This document shows, in pieces, positions 17,397 through 26,651 of a DNA stretch of 64,000 bases. The stretch is from an uncultured Kordiimonas sp. (GTDB lineage: Bacteria; Pseudomonadota; Alphaproteobacteria; Sphingomonadales; Kordiimonadaceae). Made by a program: the position numbers and the translations under genes. The notes under the pieces were generated by a model that worked only from the letters and a program-made list of their open reading frames with translations, had not been told where the DNA came from and searched no databases. Each line of letters begins with the position of its first letter. Positions within the stretch are counted from its first letter, which is position 1. The stretch is from contig CANNEK010000001.1 in the NCBI GenBank assembly GCA_947503625.1, positions 1,296,152-1,360,151 on the forward strand. Direction: 5' to 3'.

Positions 17397-19894
17397 GCGA
17401 CAGTTCTGGAATCTTCTGTATTTTCGCCGGTCACCGAGGCCCATTTTCCGCCCCCGAGATACTGGTGCGAAATACCGCCTCGATCCGACATGGCAAATAG
17501 GCTTAACCAACCGTTGTCTGTAAGGTCCCGCACCATCTGATGCCTGGCAATAATATCATTCATCGCCTCCATGGGTGCTCGGATAATGACCGAAAGCTTA
17601 ACCGGGTCGTGCATCCACTTGTCGCCATCATGAAGCGATTGCATCGGCAAGCCAACTCTCAAGTCACCACCATTGCCTTCAAGAACACCGAGCTTTCCGA
17701 CCACATTGTGCAGCGTTTTATTGCCACTACCAAAAACCTTGTTGTCGACGGTCGAGCCGAAGTATTGCAGATTGATCCAGCTCGCGACAATCATCGGCGC
17801 GGTCATGATCAGTTCCAGTGTGCTGAAATCGCCGTCGTGCTCATAGTCGTATGAATGCAGGAAAGCATGCCCCTTCAGGTCTGCCTGGGAAGAATGCCTG
17901 CGAGGCGATGCCACAAAAGCCTTGCAACCAGCAAGCCCCCACTCGGGACGCACTTCGCTCCAATCGGCGCTACGCGCAGTAACTTCTGCAAAAATCGTGT
18001 CCGGCTTTAATACCTTAAGCCTCAAGGCACGTTCGTTCCGGGTCGCTTCACTGGCTTCATCAAAATGATGCCGCGCAACAGCCATATCCTGACGATGGCT
18101 GTCTGGCACATAATCAGTTCCCATGAAGGAAACTTCATCAGTTGTTGTGTCATGAAGGCCTGCAACAAACCAGGTGTCGTCAGGGATCGATACGCCATTG
18201 GCCATCAAGGCCTCCCGCACTTCCGGGTCGTTCAACAGATCTGCTGCCAGCTGCGCGTTGGGCGCCCCTGAATTACCACCGCAAGCACCACAATCAAGGC
18301 CAGCTGCGTGCGGATTGTTAACGCTGGTTGAACCGTGCCCTACAAGAAAGACCAGCTTGCCAAAACCTCTGGTCAGGCTCATGCCACCAAGGATGTTACC
18401 GGCGATAGTCGCTTTTTCTTCCAGTGAAACAGCTCCCCCGTTTAGGCTGGTTAGCTCATACTGGAAATCCTGCGGGCCTTCATAGCCCAGCAGCCCTCGG
18501 TCTCGTGCGATTTTGGCAGGGCTTGTCGCGCGAACTGCATCGGTAACCACCCTCAAAAGGTAACCCAGCCCCAGCGATTCGACAAAAGCGAATGAAGACA
18601 CGGCGCTGGACTTGAAGGCCTTGAAGGAAATCCAGTTGGCAGCCACAGTAGCTTGCGTTTCAGAAGCTTGCTTCTTTCCGATATAGTCGGGGGTCTCACA
18701 GGCTGTATACCCCGGATTCAGCAATACAGGGCAATGTGGGTTCTGTTTGGTTGCACCAAAGTGTTTCACGCCAGTTGCGAGACCGAAGAAACCGGCAAAA
18801 CCAATCGTTTCTATATCGTCTGCCTGATTTTCCAGAGCCCGGCGCATGATTTCGGACCGAACATCAATACAAAAGGCCGCCTGCAGGGAAGGCCGCGACT
18901 TAACAACAGGCTCATCCTTTTCCTGAAACTGTGCAAGCAGTGTGGCCCGGACAGAAGATTCGTACGCTTCCTGAACAATCAAAAATGGGTCCACAACATC
19001 CGCTTCTTCGTCATCGGCAGGCCGAAACTGCTGCCTGATCTTGTAGCGGAAAGGCTCTGGCCCGATTTCTTTTGCAAGGGTATGAAAACAGCACCAGTCA
19101 TAGGCAAGACGGACGGTCAAAAGGGTAGCAGCCGTATCGTTCTGGCTGCCATCCAGTTCATCGCTCCATCCCACATAACGCGCATACGCCATCCAACCAC
19201 CAATGCTTCGGGCAAGCCTGTGCAGATAGTCAGGAACTGCATTGGTATCCAGGCCCATATCTTCAAGCATTGCCTCTGACGCCTGAACGGGATCACTGCT
19301 CAGTTCTGCAAGAAGCCTGCGGATACCTTTCAGTCCGGACACGGTCAGTGTCTTGTCGGTTTTCTGGTGCCTCAACCATTGTACAAACAAATGGTCTGCG
19401 GAAGACGCCGGGCACAACAGCGCCTGCCCCTGATCGAAGACGCCCGCGCACCATTTCGACACCTGGTTCAGGATCAGGCTCGAAGCATCGATGCCGGTAT
19501 GATCCTGATAAATATCCGACATCATGGTTAGCGTACGGGGCCTGTCTTCCGAATGTTTCAGGCCCTTGATAAACTCCGAAGCGGTCTGGTTTACACCGTG
19601 AGCACGCAAGGCATTTTCGAGATTTTCAGTACTCAGCCTGCCGGACGCAAAGGCTGCTTCATAGAAGGCTGCATTCATAGTGCATCGCGCGCCCGCAGTT
19701 TTTCGAAGGTCAGCGGCAGCAGTCTTCCAATCGCTGGTGGCAAGCCCAAGGTAGGGATTAACCGCGACGAAATTTTGCAACGGCCAGACCGGCGCAACTT
19801 TGGCCGCTGCCAGTTTGATCGCGGCATATGCATCGATCTTGGCGGTTAATGTCGTATTGCTATCGAAAGGCAAAATGTTTTGGTTCGACATCAT
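17393..19894 (-). CDS. dabA: DabA-type inorganic carbon accumulation protein (DUF2309)
   Basis: 833 residues from the ATG overlapping the dabB stop (TGATG); an upstream TTG in frame is less likely. DabA is the peripheral, beta-carbonic-anhydrase-like subunit of the DAB complex, proposed to hydrate CO2 in a directional, cation-driven manner. The expected zinc site is present: Cys342 and Asp344 in FCIDVRSE, His520 in LVGHGS and Cys535 in LDCGACGG. The arrangement dabB-dabA-cysD on one strand, with a divergent LysR regulator, looks like a single operon. In a heterotroph its role would be supplying bicarbonate for carboxylases. Confidence 0.93.
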   Translation of the reverse strand: MMSNQNILPFDSNTTLTAKIDAYAAIKLAAAKVAPVWPLQNFVAVNPYLGLATSDWKTAAADLRKTAGARCTMNAAFYEAAFASGRLSTENLENALRAHGVNQTASEFIKGLKHSEDRPRTLTMMSDIYQDHTGIDASSLILNQVSKWCAGVFDQGQALLCPASSADHLFVQWLRHQKTDKTLTVSGLKGIRRLLAELSSDPVQASEAMLEDMGLDTNAVPDYLHRLARSIGGWMAYARYVGWSDELDGSQNDTAATLLTVRLAYDWCCFHTLAKEIGPEPFRYKIRQQFRPADDEEADVVDPFLIVQEAYESSVRATLLAQFQEKDEPVVKSRPSLQAAFCIDVRSEIMRRALENQADDIETIGFAGFFGLATGVKHFGATKQNPHCPVLLNPGYTACETPDYIGKKQASETQATVAANWISFKAFKSSAVSSFAFVESLGLGYLLRVVTDAVRATSPAKIARDRGLLGYEGPQDFQYELTSLNGGAVSLEEKATIAGNILGGMSLTRGFGKLVFLVGHGSTSVNNPHAAGLDCGACGGNSGAPNAQLAADLLNDPEVREALMANGVSIPDDTWFVAGLHDTTTDEVSFMGTDYVPDSHRQDMAVARHHFDEASEATRNERALRLKVLKPDTIFAEVTARSADWSEVRPEWGLAGCKAFVASPRRHSSQADLKGHAFLHSYDYEHDGDFSTLELIMTAPMIVASWINLQYFGSTVDNKVFGSGNKTLHNVVGKLGVLEGNGGDLRVGLPMQSLHDGDKWMHDPVKLSVIIRAPMEAMNDIIARHQMVRDLTDNGWLSLFAMSDRGGISHQYLGGGKWASVTGENTEDSRTVA

Positions 19895-21552
19895 CAAGTC
19901 CTTGTGTTGGGGGTTGCAGTAGCGGCTGAGCGATGGCGGAGAAGCCGATCAAGGAATGCGTTGGCATAGAATCCGTTAGATGCGTGGGTCAAAAAAGCAT
20001 GCAACCACGCCGGCCGCCTTACAGATGCGGGCAGCCATTGTAAAATCATGACAGCGGCGAAGGCCGCCAGTACAACGCCTGTCCAGACAAGATGAACCGT
20101 CGTGGTAACAGAACCAGAGGAATTGTTCACACCGAGACCCGCCGGGGCAAAGTGATGCAGCCCGACATAAGCAAACCCCACGAAGACCAATGTTGTGCAC
20201 AAACCGCCAATTGCCGGGGTATTGATCTTTTCCATGGTGAAGAAAGCGCTCACCATATGGAGTGTGCCCAGCGTGAATAATCCGGCCATCAGGAGCCCAC
20301 CCGCGCTTTGAAGCAACGCAATATCCAGAACTGAAGTAATGGCAACCAGAAGCGAAGCAACTGCAAGCATAACTCCCAGGTAGAAGACCGGGGGTGTTGC
20401 ACGTTCATCAGCCAGTACAAGCGGCATCTTCAGCTCGTCAATTACCGACCCGGCGGAAAGGAAAGCATGGGCCTTGTAGAAAGAGTGTGCGATCAGGTGC
20501 AGGGCTGCTGCTGAAAAAGCGCCCAAACCACACTGCAAAATCATCAGACCCATTTGCGCGACGGTGGACCACGCCAGCTCCACCTTGATGCTGGTTTGCG
20601 AAATCATTGCAACAGACCCTATGACCGCGGTGACACCACCAACGATCGCCAGCAGCCACATGGCTTCAGGTGATTGGAGCAACAGGTCAGAAAACCTGAT
20701 GACGAGAAACCCGCCTGCGTTGACAACGCCTGCATGCAAAAGAGCCGACACAGGTGTCGGTGTTTCCATCACCTCGAGCAGCCAGCCATTGAAGGGGAAC
20801 TGCGCAGACTTCATGACCGCCGCAACAACAATTAAAAGCGCTGCGCCGATGGAGCCCAGCCCGACAGCATCCTGAGTTCTTACCATGGCCAGTATTGTAT
20901 CGATTTTGTCGGTTCCGAAACCTGCAATCAACAGACCCGCAGCTCCGAGCAGGCAGAGGTCACCAATTCGCGCAGCAATATATTTTTTTGACGCGGCGCG
21001 CTGCGCTGCCGGACGGTCCGGATAAAACAACAGCAAACGATGCAGAGACAGGCTCATGGCGATCCAGGCGAGCACGGTCAGCGTCAGCGTGTTTGACAGT
21101 ATAAGCGTGATGACACTGGCAAGTGTCAGCGACATGAAAGTATAGAAGCGTGACTGTTGTGCATCGCCTGAGAGGTATCTGCGACTGAACAAAAGGCATA
21201 TCGCGCCAACAGAACTCACCAGAACGGTCATCGATGCCGCAAACAAGTCAGCGCGCAAACTGATTGAGAGGTATGTGAGTGCTAACTCCGGCGTTTCCAG
21301 GGAGCCAAGTCCCGCCTGAGCAGCGAGCAGAATGACTGACAGAAAGACCGGCACCAGAGCAAACAATTTCACATCCCGGAACAACCTGGGTGCTCTGGGT
21401 GCTCTGGGTGCTCTGGGCGCTCTGGGCGCTCCGAGTGCTCCGGGTGCATCTGCATGGTTTGGTGTTTTAGCGTTTGAAGTTTTGAACCGGAGTGCCGCCA
21501 GCAGATAAACGAGAGGCAGACCAAGTGGTAGAAATTCGAGTAAGCCTTGCAT
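19894..21552 (-). CDS. dabB: DabB-type membrane subunit (NuoL/MrpA-like cation channel)
   Basis: 552 residues from the ATG giving MQGLLEFLPLG; GGAAGA precedes it, while earlier in-frame starts lack a ribosome site. It belongs to the proton-translocating NADH-quinone oxidoreductase/Mrp antiporter family: about 13 hydrophobic helices, with the conserved Lys/Glu region around MKSAQFPFNGWLLEVMETPTPVSALLHAGVVNAGGFL, the hallmark TM7-TM8 segment. It partners DabA and energises CO2 uptake. Between the first and second helices lies a cytosolic Ala-Pro-Arg repeat, (APR)5, encoded by a 9-base tandem repeat, which is unusual for the family. Confidence 0.9.
   Translation of the reverse strand: MQGLLEFLPLGLPLVYLLAALRFKTSNAKTPNHADAPGALGAPRAPRAPRAPRAPRLFRDVKLFALVPVFLSVILLAAQAGLGSLETPELALTYLSISLRADLFAASMTVLVSSVGAICLLFSRRYLSGDAQQSRFYTFMSLTLASVITLILSNTLTLTVLAWIAMSLSLHRLLLFYPDRPAAQRAASKKYIAARIGDLCLLGAAGLLIAGFGTDKIDTILAMVRTQDAVGLGSIGAALLIVVAAVMKSAQFPFNGWLLEVMETPTPVSALLHAGVVNAGGFLVIRFSDLLLQSPEAMWLLAIVGGVTAVIGSVAMISQTSIKVELAWSTVAQMGLMILQCGLGAFSAAALHLIAHSFYKAHAFLSAGSVIDELKMPLVLADERATPPVFYLGVMLAVASLLVAITSVLDIALLQSAGGLLMAGLFTLGTLHMVSAFFTMEKINTPAIGGLCTTLVFVGFAYVGLHHFAPAGLGVNNSSGSVTTTVHLVWTGVVLAAFAAVMILQWLPASVRRPAWLHAFLTHASNGFYANAFLDRLLRHRSAATATPNTRT
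21386..21448. repeat. 9-bp tandem repeat inside dabB
   Basis: Unit CTGGGTGCT on the plus strand: five units differing at one position, then two degenerate ones (ccgagtgct, ccgggtgca). On the coding strand it gives consecutive Ala-Pro-Arg triplets. Being a multiple of three, copy number could change by slippage without a frameshift. Confidence 0.9.
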
Positions 21553-21662
21553 GGTGTTTTCTTCCATCAGGAGTGGATATCTGGGCCACCGTTTAACAAG
21601 CCGACTAAATACAAAAAAATTTAATGTTTTAAATGAATCAATATATTTATTATAACGATTGA
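21553..21662. promoter_or_regulatory. Divergent promoter region between dabB and the LysR gene
   Basis: 110 bases, very AT-rich near the LysR gene (TTTTAAATGAATCAATATATTTATTATAAC), as expected for a shared regulatory region where a LysR-type protein binds. I see no clean T-N11-A palindrome, so the exact operator is not assigned. Confidence 0.45.
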
Positions 21663-22529
21663 ATGGCACATCTGAATTACAAGCACCTGCAATATTTCTG
21701 GGCTGTGGCTCACGAAGGCAACCTGACACGCGCGGCAGAAAAAATGCATGTCTCGCAATCTGCGCTGTCGATACAAATTCAGAAACTTGAGGAACAGCTG
21801 GGTCACGCCCTGTTCGAGCGACGCGGGCGTCAACTGGTATTAACAGAAGCGGGTTCAGTTGTGCTTGATCACGCTGACCAGATATTCAATACAGGTGAAG
21901 AGTTGCTGGTAGCGCTACGGGACCGTGTCTCGGGTGCGGCCTCTCTTCTGCGGGTCGGCGCCCGATCAAACCTTTCGCGCAACTTCCAAATGAAGTTTCT
22001 GGCACCTGTGCTTGCCCGGGATGACGTCCGGCTTCTATTAACGTCTGGCAGTTTTACCGATCTCATTAAGGACCTGGAAACTCACAAGATTGATGTGGTG
22101 CTATCGAACATCCTGCCAATTCGTGATGGAAATGCGACATGGGTTCCACATCTGATCGACGAACAAGGCATCAGCCTGATTGCAACGCCGGAACTCGCCG
22201 AAAAATGGCAAGATCGGGACGAAGCGATTGCCGGTGCTCCACTAGTGCTTCCAACAGTCGATAGCGGCGTGAGAGTCGGGTTTGATTCGTTGATAGAAAC
22301 CCGGAAGTGGGCACCGAAAATTGTTGCTGAAAGTGATGATATGGCGCTTTTGCGCCTTTTAATACGCGGCGGGGTCGGTATTGGCGTCGTGCCGCCAATT
22401 GTCGTCGAGCACGAGCTGTCTTCAGGAAAACTTGTCGAGATCGACACTGTCCCGGGACTAACCGAGACTTTTTTTGCGATTACGCTGTCTCGCCTGTTCC
22501 CCAACATGGTGCTGCAAGACCTGCTCTGA
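21663..22529 (+). CDS. LysR family regulator, NhaR-like
   Basis: 288 residues. The N terminus HLNYKHLQYFWAVAHEGNLTRAAEKMHVSQSALSIQIQKLEEQLG is a LysR winged helix-turn-helix (about 5-62) whose 'NY.HL.YFW' opening is typical of NhaR, the Na+-responsive activator of the NhaA antiporter. A LysR substrate domain follows (about 90-285). It is divergent from dabB-dabA-cysD and most likely controls them. An NhaR-type sensor would fit a cation-coupled carbon pump; CO2/bicarbonate signals are the alternative. A bidirectional terminator follows. Confidence 0.85.
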   Translation: MAHLNYKHLQYFWAVAHEGNLTRAAEKMHVSQSALSIQIQKLEEQLGHALFERRGRQLVLTEAGSVVLDHADQIFNTGEELLVALRDRVSGAASLLRVGARSNLSRNFQMKFLAPVLARDDVRLLLTSGSFTDLIKDLETHKIDVVLSNILPIRDGNATWVPHLIDEQGISLIATPELAEKWQDRDEAIAGAPLVLPTVDSGVRVGFDSLIETRKWAPKIVAESDDMALLRLLIRGGVGIGVVPPIVVEHELSSGKLVEIDTVPGLTETFFAITLSRLFPNMVLQDLL

Positions 22530-22559
22530 TACGCCGCCGGCATTGATAGGGTATGCATA

Positions 22560-22586
22560 AAAAAAGCGCCGGACAGGCGCTTTTTT
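22560..22586. terminator. Bidirectional Rho-independent terminator
   Basis: AAAAAAGCGCC and GGCGCTTTTTT form an 11-bp stem with a 5-base loop and T6 on both strands. It separates the convergent LysR gene and gapR. Confidence 0.85.
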
Positions 22587-22607
22587 GTCCCGGAATAGTC
22601 TTGAGCC

Positions 22608-22874
22608 TTATTCCGCAGGGTCGGGAAGCTGCCCGCCTTCGATGGCATGCAGGTAAACGTCCAGAAGCGCTTCCTGTTCCTGCCTGTCCGCCTGATCCAT
22701 TTTGCGAACGGCGATGACTTTTCTCATCACCTTGGTATCGAACCCGACAGCTTTGGCGCCCGCATAGACTTCCTTGATATCTTCCGCGATGCCTTTCTTC
22801 TCTTCTTCCAACCGTTCGATACGTTCAACAAATGACCGCAACTGATCCCCGGCAACGCCGCCAGCTTGTACCAT
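22608..22874 (-). CDS. gapR: GapR nucleoid-associated protein (DUF2312)
   Basis: 88 residues, the usual length. The sequence is almost all helix: [20 protein letters not shown], then [29 protein letters not shown], the DUF2312 signature. In Caulobacter GapR clamps overtwisted DNA ahead of forks and RNA polymerase and helps topoisomerases. It is expected to be important for growth. It has its own ATG with GGAG upstream and lies before a bidirectional terminator. It is part of a gene neighbourhood with DUF1244, N-formylglutamate amidohydrolase and pyk that I know from other alphaproteobacteria. Confidence 0.93.
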   Translation of the reverse strand: MVQAGGVAGDQLRSFVERIERLEEEKKGIAEDIKEVYAGAKAVGFDTKVMRKVIAVRKMDQADRQEQEALLDVYLHAIEGGQLPDPAE

Positions 22875-23001
22875 AATCTACTCCGTAACCTTTTGTGCGA
22901 GGCCGAATACGCTCGCCAATGAATTTCGCGGCGCACCATAACCGCCAGATATCTGCCTTGCAATCGGCGAATTCAGTTTTCAGGCTGCGAGCGACACCAT
23001 T

Positions 23002-23871
23002 CTAGACTTGCTGCGGAATAGGAAGGCTGTCCGGTTCGGCGGCCAATCGCGCGTCTGCGGCACATGCAGCGTAATCACTGCGAATCTGTTCATGACGCCC
23101 GTCAATATAGGCCATCATTGAGGGGTGTGTGAAAATATAGAAACGGTTTGCTTCAACGCTTTCGGCAGTCCATTCGCCGACAAGCTCTGGCGCAATGCCG
23201 CTTTCAACAACATCTTTCATCGCTGAGAAGTCAGCACCATCACCCGAAGCTGTGCCCACAGATTTGGCCGTGGGGCTGTTGAGGTGACTTTTATAAATAT
23301 GTGTGCGTACCCACGCCGGGCACAAGACACTCACACCGATATTGTGCCGGGCCAGGTCATCTTTCAGTGCTTCCGAGTATCCAACAACAGCAAATTTTGT
23401 TGCATGATAAGGTGCCATCGCCGGGCTGGCGATATGGCCAGCCATGGATGCCGTGTTGACAATATAGCCGCCTTCGCCGTGAGACTTGATGAGCGGCGTG
23501 AATATCTCCACACCGTAAACCACGCCCATCAGGTTGATATCGACGATCCAGCGCCAGTCATCCAGTGACGTCTCGCCAGCACTTCCGCCGGTGCCGACCC
23601 CTGCGTTGTTAACAACAACATGAACCTTGCCAAATTTTTCGATTGTTGCAGCTGCGGCATCCCGAACCGCCTGCTCGTCGGCAACATCGCACATCACGGT
23701 ACCCACTTGTGCGCCTTTATCAGACAGCTGTTTTGCTGCAGTGTCGAGTGCAGGCCCGTCAATGTCAGCCAGCATAATGTTCGCACCACGAGCCGCAAAA
23801 GCTTGCGCTATCGCGAGGCCAATACCGGCTGCGCCGCCTGTAACAAAAACAGTTTTTCCTGCAACATTCAT
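23002..23871 (-). CDS. SDR family oxidoreductase
   Basis: 289 residues from the ATG giving MNVAGKTVFVTGG; GGGGA lies 9 bases upstream and a 17-codon longer frame has no ribosome site. Features are the cofactor motif TGGAAGIG near residues 9-16, Asp at the end of strand 2 (LADID, suggesting NAD preference), NNAG near 88, Ser in NTASMAG, and YHATK near 160. A longer C terminus than FabG (about 40 extra residues with SMMAYIDGRHEQIRSDYAA) fits the group of SDRs acting on larger hydrophobic alcohols or ketones, though substrate is unknown. It sits between DUF1244 and gapR, apparently an insertion into a conserved neighbourhood. Confidence 0.88.
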   Translation of the reverse strand: MNVAGKTVFVTGGAAGIGLAIAQAFAARGANIMLADIDGPALDTAAKQLSDKGAQVGTVMCDVADEQAVRDAAAATIEKFGKVHVVVNNAGVGTGGSAGETSLDDWRWIVDINLMGVVYGVEIFTPLIKSHGEGGYIVNTASMAGHIASPAMAPYHATKFAVVGYSEALKDDLARHNIGVSVLCPAWVRTHIYKSHLNSPTAKSVGTASGDGADFSAMKDVVESGIAPELVGEWTAESVEANRFYIFTHPSMMAYIDGRHEQIRSDYAACAADARLAAEPDSLPIPQQV

Positions 23872-23946
23872 ATCATTGTTTCCCCGCAAAGACTGATCCG
23901 CCAAGGGATCATTATTGTTCACCGGGTGATATGTACCGGAAGACGT

Positions 23947-24258
23947 TTAGGGCAACTTATTCTTTGCAACGCTCTCGTTCATGCGCGCCAACTGCTCTTC
24001 TGTCGCCTTACCCTGGTATTTGGTTTTATAGTCGCCGTATGGCATACCGTAGATGCGCTCCCGGGCATCTTCCTTGTCGACGGAAACGCCCTGTGCCGCA
24101 GCAGCTTCCTGATACCAGTCCGACAGGCAATTCCGGCAGAAGCCACCCCAACCCATCAGATCAATGTTCTGCACATCCTTGCGGTGGTCCAGATGATCCA
24201 GCAAGCGACGAAATACTGCAGCCTCGATCCGGGCTGTCTTTGCATCAACTTCACTCAT
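23947..24258 (-). CDS. DUF1244 protein
   Basis: 103 residues. The sequence HRKDVQNIDLMGWGGFCRNCLSDWYQEAA followed by ARERIYGMPYGDYKTKY is the DUF1244 signature, with a C-R-N-C motif that may bind a metal. The function is not known to me. It begins 11 bases after the end of the N-formylglutamate amidohydrolase gene, so the two are probably co-transcribed; this pairing is common in alphaproteobacteria. Confidence 0.9.
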   Translation of the reverse strand: MSEVDAKTARIEAAVFRRLLDHLDHRKDVQNIDLMGWGGFCRNCLSDWYQEAAAAQGVSVDKEDARERIYGMPYGDYKTKYQGKATEEQLARMNESVAKNKLP

Positions 24259-24269
24259 ATTAGTCTCCT

Positions 24270-25061
24270 TTAGCTGCCCGTTGGCAGGGCGCTGCCATAA
24301 TATTTGCGTTCTCGCAGATCACTGCGCGACAAGCATTCATCCAGCAAATCAGCGATCAGCGCTGCCCACTGAGTTGTCTTGGCATCATCATCCACGAGGT
24401 CCTGCCGTATTTCCAGTGTCGTTTGCGGCAAGCCATGATCGGCACCGTGCTTTTGCATGGTATGGTAAAGATCCGTGCCCGAATAAGGCAGATTGTCGCC
24501 CACGACCAGATCCGTTTCCCGTTCCATCAAGCCTATCATGGCCTGCGCGAGCCGCGGGTCTTCATTCCACAGGAAACCAACATGCCACGCCCGGTCCTCA
24601 CCGTTCATTGTGGGGGTAAAGCTGTGCATCCCTATCACCAATGGAACAATGCCAGCCTCGACGTGATCGAAAACCAGTTTTTCGCACGCATCATGGAACG
24701 GATAATAATAGGCTTCCTTGCGCGCTGTAATGGTGGTGTTGGTTAAATCCTTGTTTGCAGGGATCGGTATATTGTCACTGACCGGAGGCACGAGCGTCGC
24801 ATGATGCTCTTCGCGGTTACAATCAATAAGCAACCGGGAAACGGGGCCGAGCACCGCAGGTGCGCCCATCATTTCACAGATTTTCCGTGTAACAGCCTCA
24901 GCGCCGATGTCATAGGCAATGTGGTCTTCAAAATACTGATCGTCCAGTCCCAAACTGTCATATGCAGTTGGTACATGGTTCGTTGCATGGTCACACAACA
25001 AAATCACGCCCACGCGTGCATGCTGATTAATTAAAACTGGCTGTTCCATTGTGTGCGGCAT
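24270..25061 (-). CDS. N-formylglutamate amidohydrolase family protein
   Basis: About 263 residues from the ATG giving MPHTMEQ; a TTG 28 codons further up and an ATG four codons down are alternatives, none with a clear ribosome site. Family features are ILLCDHATNHVP near the N terminus, a central acidic DIGAEAVT, RLLIDCNREEHHATLVP and IGMHSFTP. The family hydrolyses N-formyl-L-glutamate in histidine breakdown, but the stand-alone alphaproteobacterial branch next to DUF1244 lacks hut genes (none here), so its true substrate is uncertain. It is divergent from pyk. Confidence 0.85.
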   Translation of the reverse strand: MPHTMEQPVLINQHARVGVILLCDHATNHVPTAYDSLGLDDQYFEDHIAYDIGAEAVTRKICEMMGAPAVLGPVSRLLIDCNREEHHATLVPPVSDNIPIPANKDLTNTTITARKEAYYYPFHDACEKLVFDHVEAGIVPLVIGMHSFTPTMNGEDRAWHVGFLWNEDPRLAQAMIGLMERETDLVVGDNLPYSGTDLYHTMQKHGADHGLPQTTLEIRQDLVDDDAKTTQWAALIADLLDECLSRSDLRERKYYGSALPTGS

Positions 25062-25172
25062 TAGGCTACCAATCGCATGAGGGACAAATGACGCAGGACG
25101 CGTTCGATCAAAGGGAAAACCTAGTGGTTGAAGCAAGACTGTCAAGAATACTTATCGGAATAACCGAAACCT

Positions 25173-26633
25173 ATGAATGAAGAAACCGAATCCATGCCAA
25201 CCATGGGCCGTGATCGCAAAACGCGGATCGTCGCCACACTTGGCCCCGCATCCAGCAGCCTTGATCAGATCAGGGCGCTTTTCCAGGCTGGCGTAGATGT
25301 TTTCCGTCTGAACATGAGCCACGGTGAACACGCAGATAAAACCAAACTCTTCAAAACTATCCGCGCGGTAGAAGAAGAAGCTGGCCGCCCAATCGCAATT
25401 CTCGCCGACCTTCAAGGCCCCAAGTTGCGCCTCGGGACTTTCGAGAATGGCAAAGCCGAGCTTAAAAACGGTCAGACATTCATCATAGACCTGTCTACAG
25501 AACCCGGGTCAGAAATCCGGGTCGGCCTGCCCCACAAAGAGATTTTTGCCGCGATCAAACCGGGCACTCATATTTTACTGGATGACGGCAAGGTTCGGTT
25601 GAATGTGGAAGAATGCACTGCGGACAGCGCAACATGCACAGTACTGGTGGGCGGCGTGCTATCCGACCGGAAAGGCGTCAATGTCCCAAACGCGGTGCTG
25701 CCACTCGCGGCACTAACCCCCAAAGACAGAAAAGACCTCACCTTTGCGCTTAAGGAAGGTGCTGACTGGATTGCCTTGTCGTTTGTTCAGCGCGCTGCCG
25801 ACGTCGCCGAAGCCAAAAAACTTGTTGGCGGCAAAGCAGCGATAATGGCCAAGATTGAGAAACCGGCAGCTGTTGAAAGCCTGGAAGAAATAATCGAACT
25901 CTCCGATGGTGTCATGGTCGCTCGCGGAGACCTCGGCGTCGAAGAGCCGGTAGAGAACGTGCCCGGCATTCAAAAGCATATTATTTCCCGGGCTCGTGAA
26001 GCGGGCAAACCGGTTGTTGTAGCCACCCAGATGCTGGAATCCATGATCAACTCGCCAGTGCCTACACGCGCAGAAGTATCTGATGTGGCAACGGCTGTCA
26101 TGGACGGAGCAGACGCCGTAATGCTGTCTGCTGAATCTGCGGTTGGCGACTATCCTACCGAGGCCGTTGGTGTCATGAACCGTGTCGCCATTCGTATTGA
26201 AGGCGAGCCGACTTATCTGGCAAACCAGCACGGCAACAGCGCGACGCCAAACTCTTCAACGGCCGACTCAATTACAGCGGCCGCCCGGCAGGTTGCAGGC
26301 AGCATCGGTGCCAAAGCGATCGTGACCTTCACCACTTCTGGCTCAACGGCGCTGCGTGCGGCACGAGAACGACCCGCAGCCCCTATTCTAACGCTGACAC
26401 CCCGACTGGAGATTGCCCGCCGCCTCAGCATTGTCTGGGGCCTGCATACAGTGAAAACACGCGACATTGAGACTTTCGAAGAGATGATCGGCAAATCCAA
26501 ACGGATGGCCATACGCAACGGCATGGTTGGTGCGGGTGACCGGATTGTTGTAACAGCAGGCGTTCCTTTTGGCACGCCGGGTGCGACGAACGTGCTGCAT
26601 ATCGCCTGGATCAGCGGCAACGAACTCAAATAA
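25173..26633 (+). CDS. pyk: Pyruvate kinase
   Basis: 486 residues, full length. It opens with TRIVATLGPASS and FRLNMSHG (substrate and K+/Mg2+ binding). It has ILADLQGPKLRLG, the active-site Lys in AKIEKPAAVESLEEI near 225, MVARGDLGVE, and the PVVVATQMLESMI stretch. The C-terminal regulatory domain contains FTTSGSTALRAARERP. It catalyses phosphoenolpyruvate plus ADP to pyruvate plus ATP. Later start codons (residues 8 and 11) are possible. It is divergent from N-formylglutamate amidohydrolase and convergent with the HAD phosphatase gene. Confidence 0.97.
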   Translation: MNEETESMPTMGRDRKTRIVATLGPASSSLDQIRALFQAGVDVFRLNMSHGEHADKTKLFKTIRAVEEEAGRPIAILADLQGPKLRLGTFENGKAELKNGQTFIIDLSTEPGSEIRVGLPHKEIFAAIKPGTHILLDDGKVRLNVEECTADSATCTVLVGGVLSDRKGVNVPNAVLPLAALTPKDRKDLTFALKEGADWIALSFVQRAADVAEAKKLVGGKAAIMAKIEKPAAVESLEEIIELSDGVMVARGDLGVEEPVENVPGIQKHIISRAREAGKPVVVATQMLESMINSPVPTRAEVSDVATAVMDGADAVMLSAESAVGDYPTEAVGVMNRVAIRIEGEPTYLANQHGNSATPNSSTADSITAAARQVAGSIGAKAIVTFTTSGSTALRAARERPAAPILTLTPRLEIARRLSIVWGLHTVKTRDIETFEEMIGKSKRMAIRNGMVGAGDRIVVTAGVPFGTPGATNVLHIAWISGNELK

Positions 26634-26651
26634 TCCGAACACGAACGCTCG

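Noticed and set aside
24270-25145. TTG start adding 28 residues to the N-formylglutamate amidohydrolase
   Set aside because: No ribosome site, and the family's conserved region begins after the internal ATGs.
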